This document shows positions 8,014 through 17,884 of a DNA stretch of 41,181 bases, one piece after another. Made by a program: the position numbers and the translations under genes. This stretch comes from Candidatus Eiseniibacteriota bacterium. Lineage in GTDB: Bacteria; Eisenbacteria; RBG-16-71-46; CAIMUX01; WJJG01. Position 1 is the first letter of the stretch, and each line of letters begins with the position of its first letter. Location: NCBI GenBank assembly GCA_030601305.1, contig JAUVTV010000003.1, positions 1 through 41,181 of the forward strand, given 5' to 3'. The notes below the pieces were generated by a model, which ran no database searches, was not told the origin of the DNA, and saw only the letters and a program-made list of their open reading frames with translations.

Positions 8014-8342
8014 GTCCCCTCCCCACGCTTGAGCGGACGTCTCACGACCGCGGGCACACAGAAATGTTTGCCGTCGTGTGCGGGAGCGTTTCGCAGGGCG
8101 TCTTCGCGGGAGATGCCCGCGCGGGGCTCATCTTCGCGGAGGCGGGAGGGTGGCGGCGGGGGGTCGGGGGGCGCGATCTCCGTCTCCACTTCGTCCAGGC
8201 ACGCCATGTACGCCAGGATGCACCCGATGTCGCACCGCAGCGCGGCCCGCTCCTCGGGCGTCACGTCCAGGCGGGCGAGCCGGCAGAGATGACCGATCTC
8301 CTCGGCCGACAGCGGCGCATCCTCGGATCGTTCTCGGCTCAT
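8010..8342 (-). CDS. gatC: Asp-tRNA(Asn)/Glu-tRNA(Gln) amidotransferase subunit C
   Basis: Small subunit that wraps and stabilises the GatA-GatB interface. 110 residues. 'LSAEEIGHLCRLARLDVTPEE' is the N-terminal helix signature and 'NAPAHDGKHFCVPAVV' the C-terminal one. Between them lies a proline-rich linker (PPDPPPPP). The ATG at 8342 has AGGTGG a few bases upstream, and the stop overlaps the gatA start by four bases. It starts 24 bases after the pcrA stop, so gatCAB appears to be the distal part of the long operon. Confidence 0.95.
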   Translation of the reverse strand: MSRERSEDAPLSAEEIGHLCRLARLDVTPEERAALRCDIGCILAYMACLDEVETEIAPPDPPPPPSRLREDEPRAGISREDALRNAPAHDGKHFCVPAVVRRPLKRGEGT

Positions 8343-8366
8343 GCACCACCTTCTGCGCTGCCTCGC

Positions 8367-10586
8367 CTAGTCCTCCCACTCGAGGTAGGCACTCACCACC
8401 TTGCGCGTCTGACCCGCGTGAAACCGGACCGTCACGCGCGCGGTCTGCCCCTGTCCATCGGCGGCCACGACGAGGCCGGGCCCGAACGTCGCGTGGAAGA
8501 CGCGGCGGCCGACCATCGGGTGATCAAGCGAATCGGTCTCGCCCCACGAGTGCGCGGCGCCAGCACCCGACACGCGCGAAGCCCCTGCCCCGGATCGCCC
8601 GGTCCGGGATGCCGAAGGCCGTCGCGGGGCCACCGCCCAGCGATTCGATTGCAGCTCGGTCTCCTCGTAGAGCTGTGGATCGACCTCGCCCACGAAACGA
8701 CTCACCCCACCGGCAGCGGCATTCACGCGCCGCCGCATGAGGCAGCCCGAGAGCGTGAGCTGGTCACGCGCGCGCGTGCAGGCCACGTAGAACAGACGGC
8801 GCTCCTCCTCCATCCCCTCCCGACCGTCGAGCGCCGAGACGTGCGGAAAGAGCCCCTCCTCCAGCCCGGCCACGAACACCATAGGAAACTCGAGACCCTT
8901 GGCATTGTGCGCGGTCATGAGCGTCACGCGTTCGGTCTGCTCGTCGAGGTTGTCGAGGCTCGTCAGGAGACTGACCTGGTCGAGGTACTCAGGTAAGCCC
9001 CCGCCGTGCGAGCTGCTGAAGAGACGCGCCCCCTCGAGAAGCTCATCCAGGTTGGCCCGCCGATCCTCCCAGTCGCCGCCCTGCGCCTCGAGATACGCGT
9101 GGTAACCCGACCACTCGATGATCTCGTGGAGGAGGACCTCCGGCGGCTCACCCAGCCGCTTGCCCCACGCCAACATGGCCTGGCCGAACGCCTCGAGGTT
9201 TTGACGCGCCTTGCCCCGGGCCTTGGCCAGTCCGTCGGCCGCCACCGCGAGCGGCGTCGCCCCCCGCTCCCGCGCCGCTTCCAGCAGCGCGGCCACCGTT
9301 GTGTCCCCGATTCCCCGCCGCGGCACGGACAGGGCCCGGCGCAGGCTCACCCCATCCGCGGGGTTGTTCAGGACGCGCAGGTAGCTGAGCAGGTCCTTCA
9401 CCTCGCGCCGCTGGTAGAAGTAGACCCCGCCGACGAGAACATACGGAACGCCGCTGCGCAGGAAGGCCTCCTCCAGGGCGCGCGACTGCGCGTGCGTGCG
9501 GTAGAAGATCGAGATGTGGCCGTAGGCGCGTCGCCCCCCGTCAACCGCGCGCGCGATGCGGCGCACGATCTCCTCGGCTTCCTCGTCCTCATCGGTGGCC
9601 AGGAAGAATTCCGGCAACGGGCCGCCTTCGCGCTCGGTCCACAACTCCTTGGACCAGCGCGATTCGTTGTTGCGAATGACCGCGTTCGCGAAGGCGAGAA
9701 TCGATTTCGTCGAGCGGTAGTTCTGCTCCATGCGCAGCACGGTCGCGTCGGGGAAGTGCCGCCGGAAGTCGATGATGTTGGTCACGTCCGCGCCGCGCCA
9801 GCCGTAGATCGACTGATCGTCGTCGCCGACGACGAAGATGTTGCGGTTCGCGCGGGCGAGGCGTTCGACGATCCGGAATTGCACGTGGTTCGTGTCCTGG
9901 TACTCGTCCACGAGGACGTGACGAAAGCGCCGTCCATAGGCGTCCGCGATCGCGGGGTGCGCGGTGAGCAGCTTGTGCGCCCCGAGGAGCAGATCGTCGA
10001 AGTCGACCGCATTCTGGCGCCGGAGCGCCTCCTCATAGGCCGCGTAAATCTTGGCGGCGACCTTCTGCGCCGGCGTGCGCGCCTCGCTCGCCGCCTGGGC
10101 GGCATCCAACCCGCGGCCCTTGGTCCGGCTGATGATGCCCAGCACATCGCGCGCGCGCCGCGGCTGCTCCTCGAAGCCCTCCCCCTTGAGTAGACGGCGC
10201 ACGAGAGAGACCTGGTCATCCGCATCGAACACGCTCAGCCCCGGGCGGTAGCCGGCCTCGCGTGCGTGACGCCGCAACATGCGCAAGCAGATCGAGTGAA
10301 AGGTCCCGATCCACAGACCGTGCACCTCGCGGGCGAGCAGGCGCCCTATGCGAGAGGCCATCTCGCCGGCCGCCTTGTTGGTGAACGTGAGCGCGAGGAT
10401 CTCTTCGGGCGCGACGCCGCAGTGGTGCACCAGGTGCGTGATGCGGCGGGTGAGCACGCGCGTCTTCCCGCTCCCGGCCCCGGCAAGGAGCAGGAGGGGA
10501 CCTCCCGTGTGCACCACCGCCTCCTGCTGCACGGGGTTCAGGTCACGCAGAGCGGCGTTCCCGGTGACGTGGGCATCCTCGATCAT
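8367..10586 (-). CDS. pcrA: ATP-dependent 3'-5' DNA helicase, UvrD/PcrA type
   Basis: Superfamily 1 helicase for nucleotide excision repair, mismatch repair and clearing of replication conflicts. 739 residues. Motif I 'AGAGSGKT' (35-42), Ia 'LTFTNKAAGEM', II 'VDEYQDTN', III 'GDDDQSIYGWRGA', IV 'MEQNYRST', V 'TAHNAKGLEF', VI 'YVACTRA'. The C-terminus has the small beta-barrel seen in PcrA ('VGRRVFHATFGPGLV ... VRFHAG'), which contacts RNA polymerase. The ATG at 10586 has little ribosome-site complementarity but starts seven bases after the tamB stop, so it may depend on coupled translation. UvrD and PcrA cannot be told apart with certainty by sequence reading. Confidence 0.94.
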   Translation of the reverse strand: MIEDAHVTGNAALRDLNPVQQEAVVHTGGPLLLLAGAGSGKTRVLTRRITHLVHHCGVAPEEILALTFTNKAAGEMASRIGRLLAREVHGLWIGTFHSICLRMLRRHAREAGYRPGLSVFDADDQVSLVRRLLKGEGFEEQPRRARDVLGIISRTKGRGLDAAQAASEARTPAQKVAAKIYAAYEEALRRQNAVDFDDLLLGAHKLLTAHPAIADAYGRRFRHVLVDEYQDTNHVQFRIVERLARANRNIFVVGDDDQSIYGWRGADVTNIIDFRRHFPDATVLRMEQNYRSTKSILAFANAVIRNNESRWSKELWTEREGGPLPEFFLATDEDEEAEEIVRRIARAVDGGRRAYGHISIFYRTHAQSRALEEAFLRSGVPYVLVGGVYFYQRREVKDLLSYLRVLNNPADGVSLRRALSVPRRGIGDTTVAALLEAARERGATPLAVAADGLAKARGKARQNLEAFGQAMLAWGKRLGEPPEVLLHEIIEWSGYHAYLEAQGGDWEDRRANLDELLEGARLFSSSHGGGLPEYLDQVSLLTSLDNLDEQTERVTLMTAHNAKGLEFPMVFVAGLEEGLFPHVSALDGREGMEEERRLFYVACTRARDQLTLSGCLMRRRVNAAAGGVSRFVGEVDPQLYEETELQSNRWAVAPRRPSASRTGRSGAGASRVSGAGAAHSWGETDSLDHPMVGRRVFHATFGPGLVVAADGQGQTARVTVRFHAGQTRKVVSAYLEWED

Positions 10587-10592
10587 GATGAG

Positions 10593-13500
10593 CTATTCAT
10601 ACTCGAAGTAGCAGCGAAGATCGAGGCTGTAGATGTCGTTGTATCCGGGCCGCGACTCGCGGTCGCGGACCATGCCGGCCCGCAGGTAGAGTATGCGGCT
10701 CAGGCGATACTGCAGGGAGAGCTCCCAGTTGGTCCCCTCGTAGACGCCCAGCGTGTAGTTGCCGGTGAGCTGCGGCGTGATCATCTGCTGGAGGCGGACG
10801 CGGCGCGGGCGCCACAGGTCGTCGCCGGTCCCCGTCTCGATGGCGACACTCGTCCGCATGGGGATCTGATCGTTGACGCTCAATTCGATGCGGCGAAAGA
10901 TCTCGTTGAAGAGCACGCCCTGCGTCTCCTGACCCAGGCGCTGTGTCTGGAAGTGGCCGGTCTCGGTGAGGAAGCGGCCGTAGCTGAGAAGCGTGGCGAT
11001 CTCCTCCGGGCTGTAAGGAGGATCCGAGGTGAGCGTGATCTGGAGTTCGTCGGGCTTCCCCTCCACGCGCACCTCGACGCGCACGTTCCCGGCGGCCCCA
11101 CTGGCAGTCGTGTCCGCCAGCATCACGTAGGTCTCCCCGTCGATCAGCACGGTCACCTCGGGTCCCGTCACCGACTCGCGGAGATCGACGGTCCCGTCGC
11201 GGATGGTGAAGTTGTTGTTGAAGAGCCGGTACGTGCCCCCGAGGATCTTGAGATTGCCGCTCGCGTTCCAGCGGGGTGCGCGGTAGGTGACGTGCATCTG
11301 CCCCTCGCCCAGGTCGACCTGCGCGTTGGTCTGGCTCACGCGGATGCGGTCGGGAATCACCACGTCGAGGTCCACCTCCCAAGGGAGTTCGCGCTCCGCC
11401 CCCCCACCACCACCGCCTCCGAGGTCCGGGGTCATCGTTCCGGCAAGCACTTCCACCCGGCCGATCAGGCGTCCCGTGAATCCCGGGTCGTCCTCGCTGC
11501 GCCGCGTGGAGATGCGGATGTCGTCGGCGGTCGCGATGAACTCGTACTGACCGTGCTCGAAGATACGGATGTTGTGGGCCCGGGCCTGCAGATCGATCTC
11601 GCGATCACGGTTGATGCTGCCCGTGGCGGTGATCGTCCCCTTGGGACCCGAGCGCGCCTCGAAAGCGCGCAGCTCGAGACCTGCCGAGCTGAGCACGGCG
11701 TCAGCGCGGGCCTCGTAGACCCGCTCGCTGCGCCCGGGGACGCGGAACCCTCCGTCCGTGAGTTGCAGGCGACCGCTGATGTCCGGCCGCGTGCCATCGC
11801 CGAAGAGGCGCAAGTCGCCGCTCACCCGGCCGGTGGCGTCGGGAACCCAGCGGGTGCAACCGGCGAGGGGTGCCACGCCGAGATTGCGGATCTGCGAGGT
11901 GATCGCCACCGGTCGCGTGAGCGGCTCGGCCCGGAACGGCAGGAGGCGCAGGGCAAACGGGTAGGTCCCTTCCACCCAACTCCGGTCGTCTCCCACGGTC
12001 ACACCCAGCCAGTCGATCCCGATCTGCTCACCCGCGTAACGCAGATCCAAGGTGAGCTCGCCCGCGTGAACCCCCGCGACGCTTAGCGAGTCGACGCTCC
12101 CTTCGAACGCCAGGATCGGCTCTCCCGGCGTGCCCTCCACCTCGAGGACCGCGGCCAGCTCTCCGCCCAATCCCCCGGCACCGGCCGTGGCGGGCCCCAG
12201 ATCCCACGGGGCCACGATGCGAATGGGCACCGGCCGGCCGCCGACCTCGCGCCAGAGAGCCACCGCGCGCCTTTCATTCCCTCCCCTTCCGAGACCGAAC
12301 ACGGCCCCCCAGCGGGCCAGATCGAGTCGTTCGACCTCAATGCGACCGCTCCACGAACTCGTGCTCAGGCGATCGATGAGCGAGGTCCCGTCGTCGCCGG
12401 CGCCGAGCAGGGAGAGCAGCGAGCGATCGGGCACGAAGCGCAGGTAGGGCAGATTCACTTCGTGCTGCGCACTCTGCAGCGTGACCGGCCCCACGGTGAG
12501 CACGCTGTCGACCCACCCCGCCTGGAGGCTGACCCGCCCCAGATCGAAGCGCCCCGCGACCAGGCTGTCCGCCTCGAACCGCAGGGTCATGTACGGATCG
12601 GGCAGCGCTCCGTTGATCCGGAGGCGGAGGCTGGAGGTCCCCCCCCAATGCCGATTGGGTCCCAGAATGCCGGCGAAATCCGCGGTCCGCAAGCTGTCCA
12701 CCGTGAGACTGGCTTCGATGGCGCCGGTGGAGCGCACCCAGATGCCCCCCGCGCGGAGCCGCGCCCCGTTGCTCGCGAGATGCAGCGAGTCGGCCCGCAG
12801 TGTGTCGGGAGACCACGCGAAGCGAAACGGCTTCTCCAGCCGCCAGTCCCCTACGCGTGGCGACAGCAGGCTGCCGCGATCGACAACCAGGCGGCCCGCG
12901 GGATCGAGACGTGCCTCCAGGTGCACGTCCTCCTCCTTCACACGCAGATCCGACGTGAACGAGAGCCACTCGTTCCAGCGCGAGATGCGCGCGCTCACCC
13001 GCGCTGTCTCGCCGCCCTCCCGGCGCAGGCCCCAGAGGTCGGCCGTCGCCGATCCGCGCAGATCGCGCGGCCAGAAGAGCAGCGAACCCACCGTGAGGAG
13101 ATCGGCACGCCAGGCCCCGCGCGACATCCCTTCCGCGCGCAGGGCGCCCTCGAGCACCGGATCCGTGCGCGGCCCTCCGAGGTGCACCTGGCCGGAAACG
13201 CGGCCGCTCAGGCCCGCCCGCCAGCGTTCGGGCAGCACGTCTACGGAAACCGAATCGAGTTCGGCGATCCCATCCGCCTGCCCGTCTCCCAGCGGCCAGA
13301 TCCCGCGGGCGCGCAGCTCGCCCGAGCCGGCGCTGACGTGGAGGCTGTCGACCTCGATCGATTCGTCAAAGCGCACCGTGCCGCGGAAGTCGATCTCGCC
13401 TAGCCCTAAATCCCACGGCCGGGCCCCGCGCAGCCGCACACGTCCCGTCACGCTCGGAGACCCACGCTCGGGCAGATGGACCGTGGCACTGCCGGCACCC

Positions 13501-14675
13501 TCGATGGGGGCGCGCACGGGGAGCGGTGACAACCAGGGCAGCCACGCGCTGTGGAGATCCAATCCCACCCAATCCGCGGACAGGCTGAGTTCGCGGGCGC
13601 CCGACATGTAGGCCCCCTCCCCGCGCACGCGCCCGGCGTCGGCGCGGATCACCACGGTGTCGAACCTGAGGCTTCCGGGAGCGATGGTGAGCAGCGCCGA
13701 ACACTCGCTGCACGCCTCGCCCAGCAGCCTCCCGGCCAGGACGAAGTCGATGTCCACCGCATCGGGGCGCCACGTGAGTTGGACACCGCCGGACAGCGAA
13801 TCGCCCGGTTCAATGACCAGAGCGGGGAGCAGGTGCCGGCTGATGAGCAAGGGATCGAGCCGCTCGAGGGCCGCATCGACGCGCAGCGGCTGAGCGGTCT
13901 CCGCAGGGTCGTAGGTGGCGTGAAAGACACCCCGCACGCGATCGCCGGAAACGGTGAGCCCGTGGAGCTCACCCTTCCCCGCGCGCCAGTGCAGGCGCGC
14001 GTCGCTGAAGTGGGCGAGGATCCGCTCGCCCGGGATCGAGACGGATGCCTCGCGAATCAGGAAGATGAGCTCCTGCCGCACAAGGGTGAGTTCGGAGCGG
14101 AGCAGTCCCCCGTGGGCCACGACGCCGGCGCTGTCCACGATTGCCACCGGAGCCAGCCTGAGCTGCCGCACGGTGATGCGGGGAAGCCCCCATGGCAGCC
14201 GGAGACCGGGGAGCGTGCTCGGCGCGTCGTGTTCTTCGCGCTCTCCTTCCTTGTCCTGGCCGCGCAGGCCACGGAGACCGGGCAGGAAGATGGAGAGGGG
14301 GGTCGCCTCGAGCCGGTAGATGCGGATCTCGCCGGTCAGCGCGGCTATCGGTGACCAGGTGGCGGAGAGATGGTCGGCGCGTCCCACCCGATGCCAAACG
14401 CCGCCGGTATCGCGCGCCTCGAGTTCCACCCCGACCAGGATGAAGCCGCCGACGTCGAGGCGCCTGACGTCCTCGACGCCGAGGCGATACCCCTCGCCGA
14501 GCAGCTCACGCACCTGCACGTCCAGCACCCACGCGCGGATGGGGGGCACCTTGAAGAGTAGATAGGGACCGAACAGGACGAGGGCAAAGAGCAGGCCGAC
14601 GCTGGCCACGGAGACCGCCCACGGCGTCCAGCGCCACCGCCTCGTCGGCTCGGCTTTCGCGTCACGTGCGTCCAT
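10593..14675 (-). CDS. tamB: TamB-type outer-membrane assembly / lipid-transport protein
   Basis: About 1360 residues: a short cytoplasmic basic start, one membrane segment at residues ~13-35 ('AVSVASVGLLFALVLFGPYLLF'), then a very long periplasmic beta-rich body of the AsmA/TamB kind. The C-terminal DUF490 region is clear: 'LDVVIPDRIRV', 'GNLKILGGTYRLFNNNFTIRDGTVDL', 'LTSDPPYSPEEIATLLSYG', and a final barrel-like segment ending in aromatic 'YFEYE'. Family members bridge inner and outer membranes and act with TamA in outer-membrane protein assembly or phospholipid movement. It follows the Omp85 gene directly, which fits. ATG at 14675 follows AGGTGAGG; a GTG at 14684 is also possible. A run of seven Gly precedes the DUF490 core. 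Confidence 0.9.
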   Translation of the reverse strand: MDARDAKAEPTRRWRWTPWAVSVASVGLLFALVLFGPYLLFKVPPIRAWVLDVQVRELLGEGYRLGVEDVRRLDVGGFILVGVELEARDTGGVWHRVGRADHLSATWSPIAALTGEIRIYRLEATPLSIFLPGLRGLRGQDKEGEREEHDAPSTLPGLRLPWGLPRITVRQLRLAPVAIVDSAGVVAHGGLLRSELTLVRQELIFLIREASVSIPGERILAHFSDARLHWRAGKGELHGLTVSGDRVRGVFHATYDPAETAQPLRVDAALERLDPLLISRHLLPALVIEPGDSLSGGVQLTWRPDAVDIDFVLAGRLLGEACSECSALLTIAPGSLRFDTVVIRADAGRVRGEGAYMSGARELSLSADWVGLDLHSAWLPWLSPLPVRAPIEGAGSATVHLPERGSPSVTGRVRLRGARPWDLGLGEIDFRGTVRFDESIEVDSLHVSAGSGELRARGIWPLGDGQADGIAELDSVSVDVLPERWRAGLSGRVSGQVHLGGPRTDPVLEGALRAEGMSRGAWRADLLTVGSLLFWPRDLRGSATADLWGLRREGGETARVSARISRWNEWLSFTSDLRVKEEDVHLEARLDPAGRLVVDRGSLLSPRVGDWRLEKPFRFAWSPDTLRADSLHLASNGARLRAGGIWVRSTGAIEASLTVDSLRTADFAGILGPNRHWGGTSSLRLRINGALPDPYMTLRFEADSLVAGRFDLGRVSLQAGWVDSVLTVGPVTLQSAQHEVNLPYLRFVPDRSLLSLLGAGDDGTSLIDRLSTSSWSGRIEVERLDLARWGAVFGLGRGGNERRAVALWREVGGRPVPIRIVAPWDLGPATAGAGGLGGELAAVLEVEGTPGEPILAFEGSVDSLSVAGVHAGELTLDLRYAGEQIGIDWLGVTVGDDRSWVEGTYPFALRLLPFRAEPLTRPVAITSQIRNLGVAPLAGCTRWVPDATGRVSGDLRLFGDGTRPDISGRLQLTDGGFRVPGRSERVYEARADAVLSSAGLELRAFEARSGPKGTITATGSINRDREIDLQARAHNIRIFEHGQYEFIATADDIRISTRRSEDDPGFTGRLIGRVEVLAGTMTPDLGGGGGGGAERELPWEVDLDVVIPDRIRVSQTNAQVDLGEGQMHVTYRAPRWNASGNLKILGGTYRLFNNNFTIRDGTVDLRESVTGPEVTVLIDGETYVMLADTTASGAAGNVRVEVRVEGKPDELQITLTSDPPYSPEEIATLLSYGRFLTETGHFQTQRLGQETQGVLFNEIFRRIELSVNDQIPMRTSVAIETGTGDDLWRPRRVRLQQMITPQLTGNYTLGVYEGTNWELSLQYRLSRILYLRAGMVRDRESRPGYNDIYSLDLRCYFEYE

Positions 14676-14684
14676 GGACCTCAC

Positions 14685-16628
14685 CTAGAACGCCTGACCC
14701 AGGCTGAAGTGCAGTTCCGAATCCCGTTTGTAGTGGTCGCGCGCCCCGCGACCCATCTTCCGGCCGTAGTCGAGGCGCACCGGCCCCACCGGCGTAGCAA
14801 AGCGCACGCCAAACCCCAGGGTGTGCGCGGCATCCAGCTCGGAGTAGGTCGATCGCGTCCACCCCTCGATCCAGTGGGCCCAGGACAGGTCGCGGATATC
14901 GGCCCAGACGTTCCCCGCATCGTAGAAGATCGCCCCGCCGAACTTCCAGAAGAGCAAGAAGCGCAACTCGATGTTGAGGAGCAGCGAGGTCGTCCCCCCC
15001 GTCGTTCCGCCCTCGGTCTGCGGCCCCAGGCTCCTTTCAGCATAGCCCCTCACCGTGGTCGCGCCACCGGCGAAGAAGCGATCGTCGTAGGGGATGCGAT
15101 CGAGGCGCGAGGTGCCCGGCGGCTGTCCGTTGTCGCCGATGGGGTGCACGTACCCGCCGCGGAGGCGGTAGGCCCACGTGAACCCCTCGCCCACGGGCAC
15201 GTAGCGCGAGTAGCTGGCGGTCCAGCGCACGAAAGAGACTTGACCTCCGAGGAGACCACCGGCGTGCTCGCTCTTGAACTGCGCGAAGTGCCCTTTGTGC
15301 GGGTCGAGGATGAAGTCGCGGCGATCCTCGAGGAGCGAGACCGAGATCCGCCGTGTAACGTACGCCTTGGAGTCGATGCCGGTCGAATCCTCCTTGGTCC
15401 ATCGATTCTCCAGCGACCCGATGAGCCTGAGGTAGCGCGACAGCTCCCACCCGGCGAACATGCCGATTTCGAAGATGTACTCGTCGGGGGTCGGAGCGGT
15501 GAGCGACCAGCGCTTGAAGCTGTAGCGGGACCGGAGCTGCCAGCGCGTGGGAGTGTTCAGAAGCCAAGGTGCGCCGTAGATGAAGATCAGGTTCCACTCC
15601 TCGGGCTGGCGAAAGCGTTGGTCGGGCGGATCGCGGAACGAGTACGAGATGTCCGCCTGCGCGCGCAACAGACGCGCGAGGCCCCCCAGGTTGTTGTACT
15701 GCCAGTCCCCCGATAGACGGATGCGATCGTTCGAGGTATATCCCAGACCGAAGCCGTACGAGCCGGGAGGTCGCTCGACCACGTCGAGCGTGAGGTCGAC
15801 CTCGACCTCGCGCGGCGGCTCCGTGAGACGGCGCCGCTCCTGATAGGTCGGCTCGATGCGCACGCTGCGGAAGAGGCCCAGGTCGTAGAGCCGCTCCTGG
15901 GTTCGCGCGGCGCGGGAGATGCGGAAGATCTCGCCCGTCTTGAGCACGAGCTCGCGCCGCACGATGGGCTCTCGCGTGCGCGTGAGCCCGGCGATTTCGA
16001 TCTCACCGAGGCGCACCAGGGGGCCCATCGTCACGTGGTAGCGAACCCGCGCGGAGTCCTCACGAACCCTCGTCTCGCGCGTCATCTCCGCCAGCGCGTG
16101 GCCCATCTCGTGACACGCTTCCAGCAGACGGTTCTCGTCGCGCGCGAGCTGGTGCTCCATGAGCGGCTCGCCGGGCCGGACCTTGATCTTCTCGCGGAGT
16201 CTGGCGGCATCCTCCCCACCCGGTCCCACCAGCTCCGCACCGGCGACGTAGACGTGCGCGCCCTCCGTGACTTGGATCTCGATGTCCACCCAGTCGCGTG
16301 ATCGGTAGCGGACGGTGGCCTCATCGATGCGCGCGAAGATGAAGCCCTCGTTGTGGTAGAGGGTCAGAACGCGGGCGAGATCGGATTCGAGATGGTCGGG
16401 CCCGTAGAAGTAGTTCTTCTGGAACGGCTTCCACCAGACCTTCTGCCGCAGCCGCATTTCCCTGCGGACCTTGCTCGGCGAGATCTGCTCGGCCCCCTGG
16501 ACGAAGATGCGCCGCACGCGGGGAGGCTCCGTCTGCGCTGCGCTTGTCGCGGCCCCGACCGCCAAGAGGAACAGGCCGACCGCGAGGGTCCTGGAGATGC
16601 GCCCCGAAACTCGCGCTCTGCAGTTCAC
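14685..16628 (-). CDS. tamA: Omp85-family outer-membrane protein, TamA-like
   Basis: 647 residues. A signal peptide (residues 1 to ~33, cut near 'TSAAQ') leads into three POTRA domains: 'VRRIFVQGAEQISPSKVRREM', 'VYVAGAELVG' and 'RLGEIEIAGLTRTREPIVRREL'. A C-terminal 16-strand-type barrel follows, with the conserved lid motif 'ATTVRGYAERSLGP' and a terminal Phe ('HFSLGQAF'). Three POTRAs and the neighbouring tamB favour TamA; the position after frr-cdsA-dxr is the usual place of bamA, so it could be a short BamA. The start is GTG at 16628, five bases after GGAGG, overlapping the dxr stop as GTGA, so translation is probably coupled. Located in the outer membrane. Confidence 0.87.
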   Translation of the reverse strand: MNCRARVSGRISRTLAVGLFLLAVGAATSAAQTEPPRVRRIFVQGAEQISPSKVRREMRLRQKVWWKPFQKNYFYGPDHLESDLARVLTLYHNEGFIFARIDEATVRYRSRDWVDIEIQVTEGAHVYVAGAELVGPGGEDAARLREKIKVRPGEPLMEHQLARDENRLLEACHEMGHALAEMTRETRVREDSARVRYHVTMGPLVRLGEIEIAGLTRTREPIVRRELVLKTGEIFRISRAARTQERLYDLGLFRSVRIEPTYQERRRLTEPPREVEVDLTLDVVERPPGSYGFGLGYTSNDRIRLSGDWQYNNLGGLARLLRAQADISYSFRDPPDQRFRQPEEWNLIFIYGAPWLLNTPTRWQLRSRYSFKRWSLTAPTPDEYIFEIGMFAGWELSRYLRLIGSLENRWTKEDSTGIDSKAYVTRRISVSLLEDRRDFILDPHKGHFAQFKSEHAGGLLGGQVSFVRWTASYSRYVPVGEGFTWAYRLRGGYVHPIGDNGQPPGTSRLDRIPYDDRFFAGGATTVRGYAERSLGPQTEGGTTGGTTSLLLNIELRFLLFWKFGGAIFYDAGNVWADIRDLSWAHWIEGWTRSTYSELDAAHTLGFGVRFATPVGPVRLDYGRKMGRGARDHYKRDSELHFSLGQAF

Positions 16629-17830
16629 CCGCTCCTCCGGGGGTGCCGGGATCCGGCGCGCCGAACGTACTGCTCGGCCGCTGGCCGTGCCGTGGCGTCC
16701 GCGGCGAGAATCTCCTCCAGTGTGGGATCGGCCGTGGGCGTGTGGTCTGAGAGCACGTCCGTGAGCCCCATGGGGATGTCGGGGAACGAGATGCGGCCGG
16801 CGAGGAATGCCGCCACCAGGACCTCGTCGGCGGCGTTGAGCACTGCCGGCGCCGTGCCGCCGGCACGCGCCGCCTGCCTGGCGAGGGACAGGCAGGGGAA
16901 GCGCTCGACGTCTGGCGCATGGAACGTGAGTGGATCCAGTGACGTCAGATCGCAGCGCGGAACGGCCGGCTCCCAGCGTTCGGGATGCGAAATAGCAAGC
17001 TGGATGGGCAAGCGCATGTCCGGACAGGAGAGTTGTGCCAGCAGCGAGCCGTCGCGCATCTCGATGAGCCCGTGGACGATCGACTCCGGGTGAATCCACA
17101 CGGCGAGGCGCTCCATCGGCAGACCGAAGAGCCAGTGGGCCTCGATGAGCTCCATCCCCTTGTTGAGCATCGTGGCCGAATCGACGGTGATGCGCGGGCC
17201 CATGTTCCAGGTGGGATGTGCCAGCGCCTCCTCGGGCGTCACCTTCGAGAGCGCTTCCGCGTCGAGCGTTCGGAAGGGACCGCCCGAAGCGGTCAGGATG
17301 ATGCGTTCCAGCTCACCGGGAGCGCGTCCGGCGAGACACTGGTGAATCGCGCTGTGCTCGCTGTCCACGGGGATCAGCTCCCCGCCGTGCGCATCGCGCG
17401 TGGCGATGAGGAGTTCGCCGGCCATGACCAGCGACTCCTTGTTGGCCAGCGCCAGACGGCGCCCCGCGGCGAGCGTCGCCAGGCTGGGCGATAGGCCCGC
17501 CGCGCCGACGATACCGTTGACGACGACGGCGGCGCCCGGCCAGGTCGCGGCCCTCGTGAGTGCGTCCGGGCCGGTGAGGATCTCGCCGCCCCAGCGGGCG
17601 CCCACCGCGCTGCGGAACCCGCGCAGCGGCTCTCCGTCCGGGAGGGCGACGACCTCGGGGTGGTGCTCGGTGGCCTGACGCGCCAAGCGGGATCCCTGGC
17701 GGTGAGCGCTCAGGCCAACGACGCGGATGCGCTCCGGGTGCCGCTTGGCCACCTCGAGGGTCAGCCGCCCGATGGTCCCGGTTGATCCGAGCACCACGAG
17801 CCCGATTCGTCCGCGCCTTGCCTTCGCCAC
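16625..17830 (-). CDS. dxr: 1-deoxy-D-xylulose 5-phosphate reductoisomerase
   Basis: Converts DXP to 2-C-methyl-D-erythritol 4-phosphate with NADPH in the MEP isoprenoid pathway. 401 residues. NADPH loop 'GSTGTIG' (15-21), 'ANKESLVMAGE', the metal and substrate motifs 'PVDSEHSAI' and 'TASGGPFR', 'HPTWNMGPRITVDSATMLNKGMEL' region, and 'NAADEVLVAAFL' near the end. The start is GTG at 17830 after GAGGG at a spacing of six. It follows cdsA by 54 bases and its stop overlaps the start of the Omp85 gene. The usual neighbours uppS and rseP of this cluster are not here. Confidence 0.96.
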   Translation of the reverse strand: MAKARRGRIGLVVLGSTGTIGRLTLEVAKRHPERIRVVGLSAHRQGSRLARQATEHHPEVVALPDGEPLRGFRSAVGARWGGEILTGPDALTRAATWPGAAVVVNGIVGAAGLSPSLATLAAGRRLALANKESLVMAGELLIATRDAHGGELIPVDSEHSAIHQCLAGRAPGELERIILTASGGPFRTLDAEALSKVTPEEALAHPTWNMGPRITVDSATMLNKGMELIEAHWLFGLPMERLAVWIHPESIVHGLIEMRDGSLLAQLSCPDMRLPIQLAISHPERWEPAVPRCDLTSLDPLTFHAPDVERFPCLSLARQAARAGGTAPAVLNAADEVLVAAFLAGRISFPDIPMGLTDVLSDHTPTADPTLEEILAADATARPAAEQYVRRAGSRHPRRSG

Positions 17831-17884
17831 GCCGCACCCTCTCGTCGCCGCCCACCGGCCCCCGTTCGGGACGGCGGGTTCGCG

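Noticed and set aside
10593-10620. Resemblance of GAATAGCTCATCATG at the tamB/pcrA junction to the palindromic element's terminal repeat
   Set aside because: Only about eight bases match and there is no partner arm; likely chance.
16629-17099. Longer start of the Omp85 frame at 17099
   Set aside because: It would overlap dxr by 470 bases with Arg/His-rich sequence; the GTG at 16628 has a ribosome site and gives a proper signal peptide.
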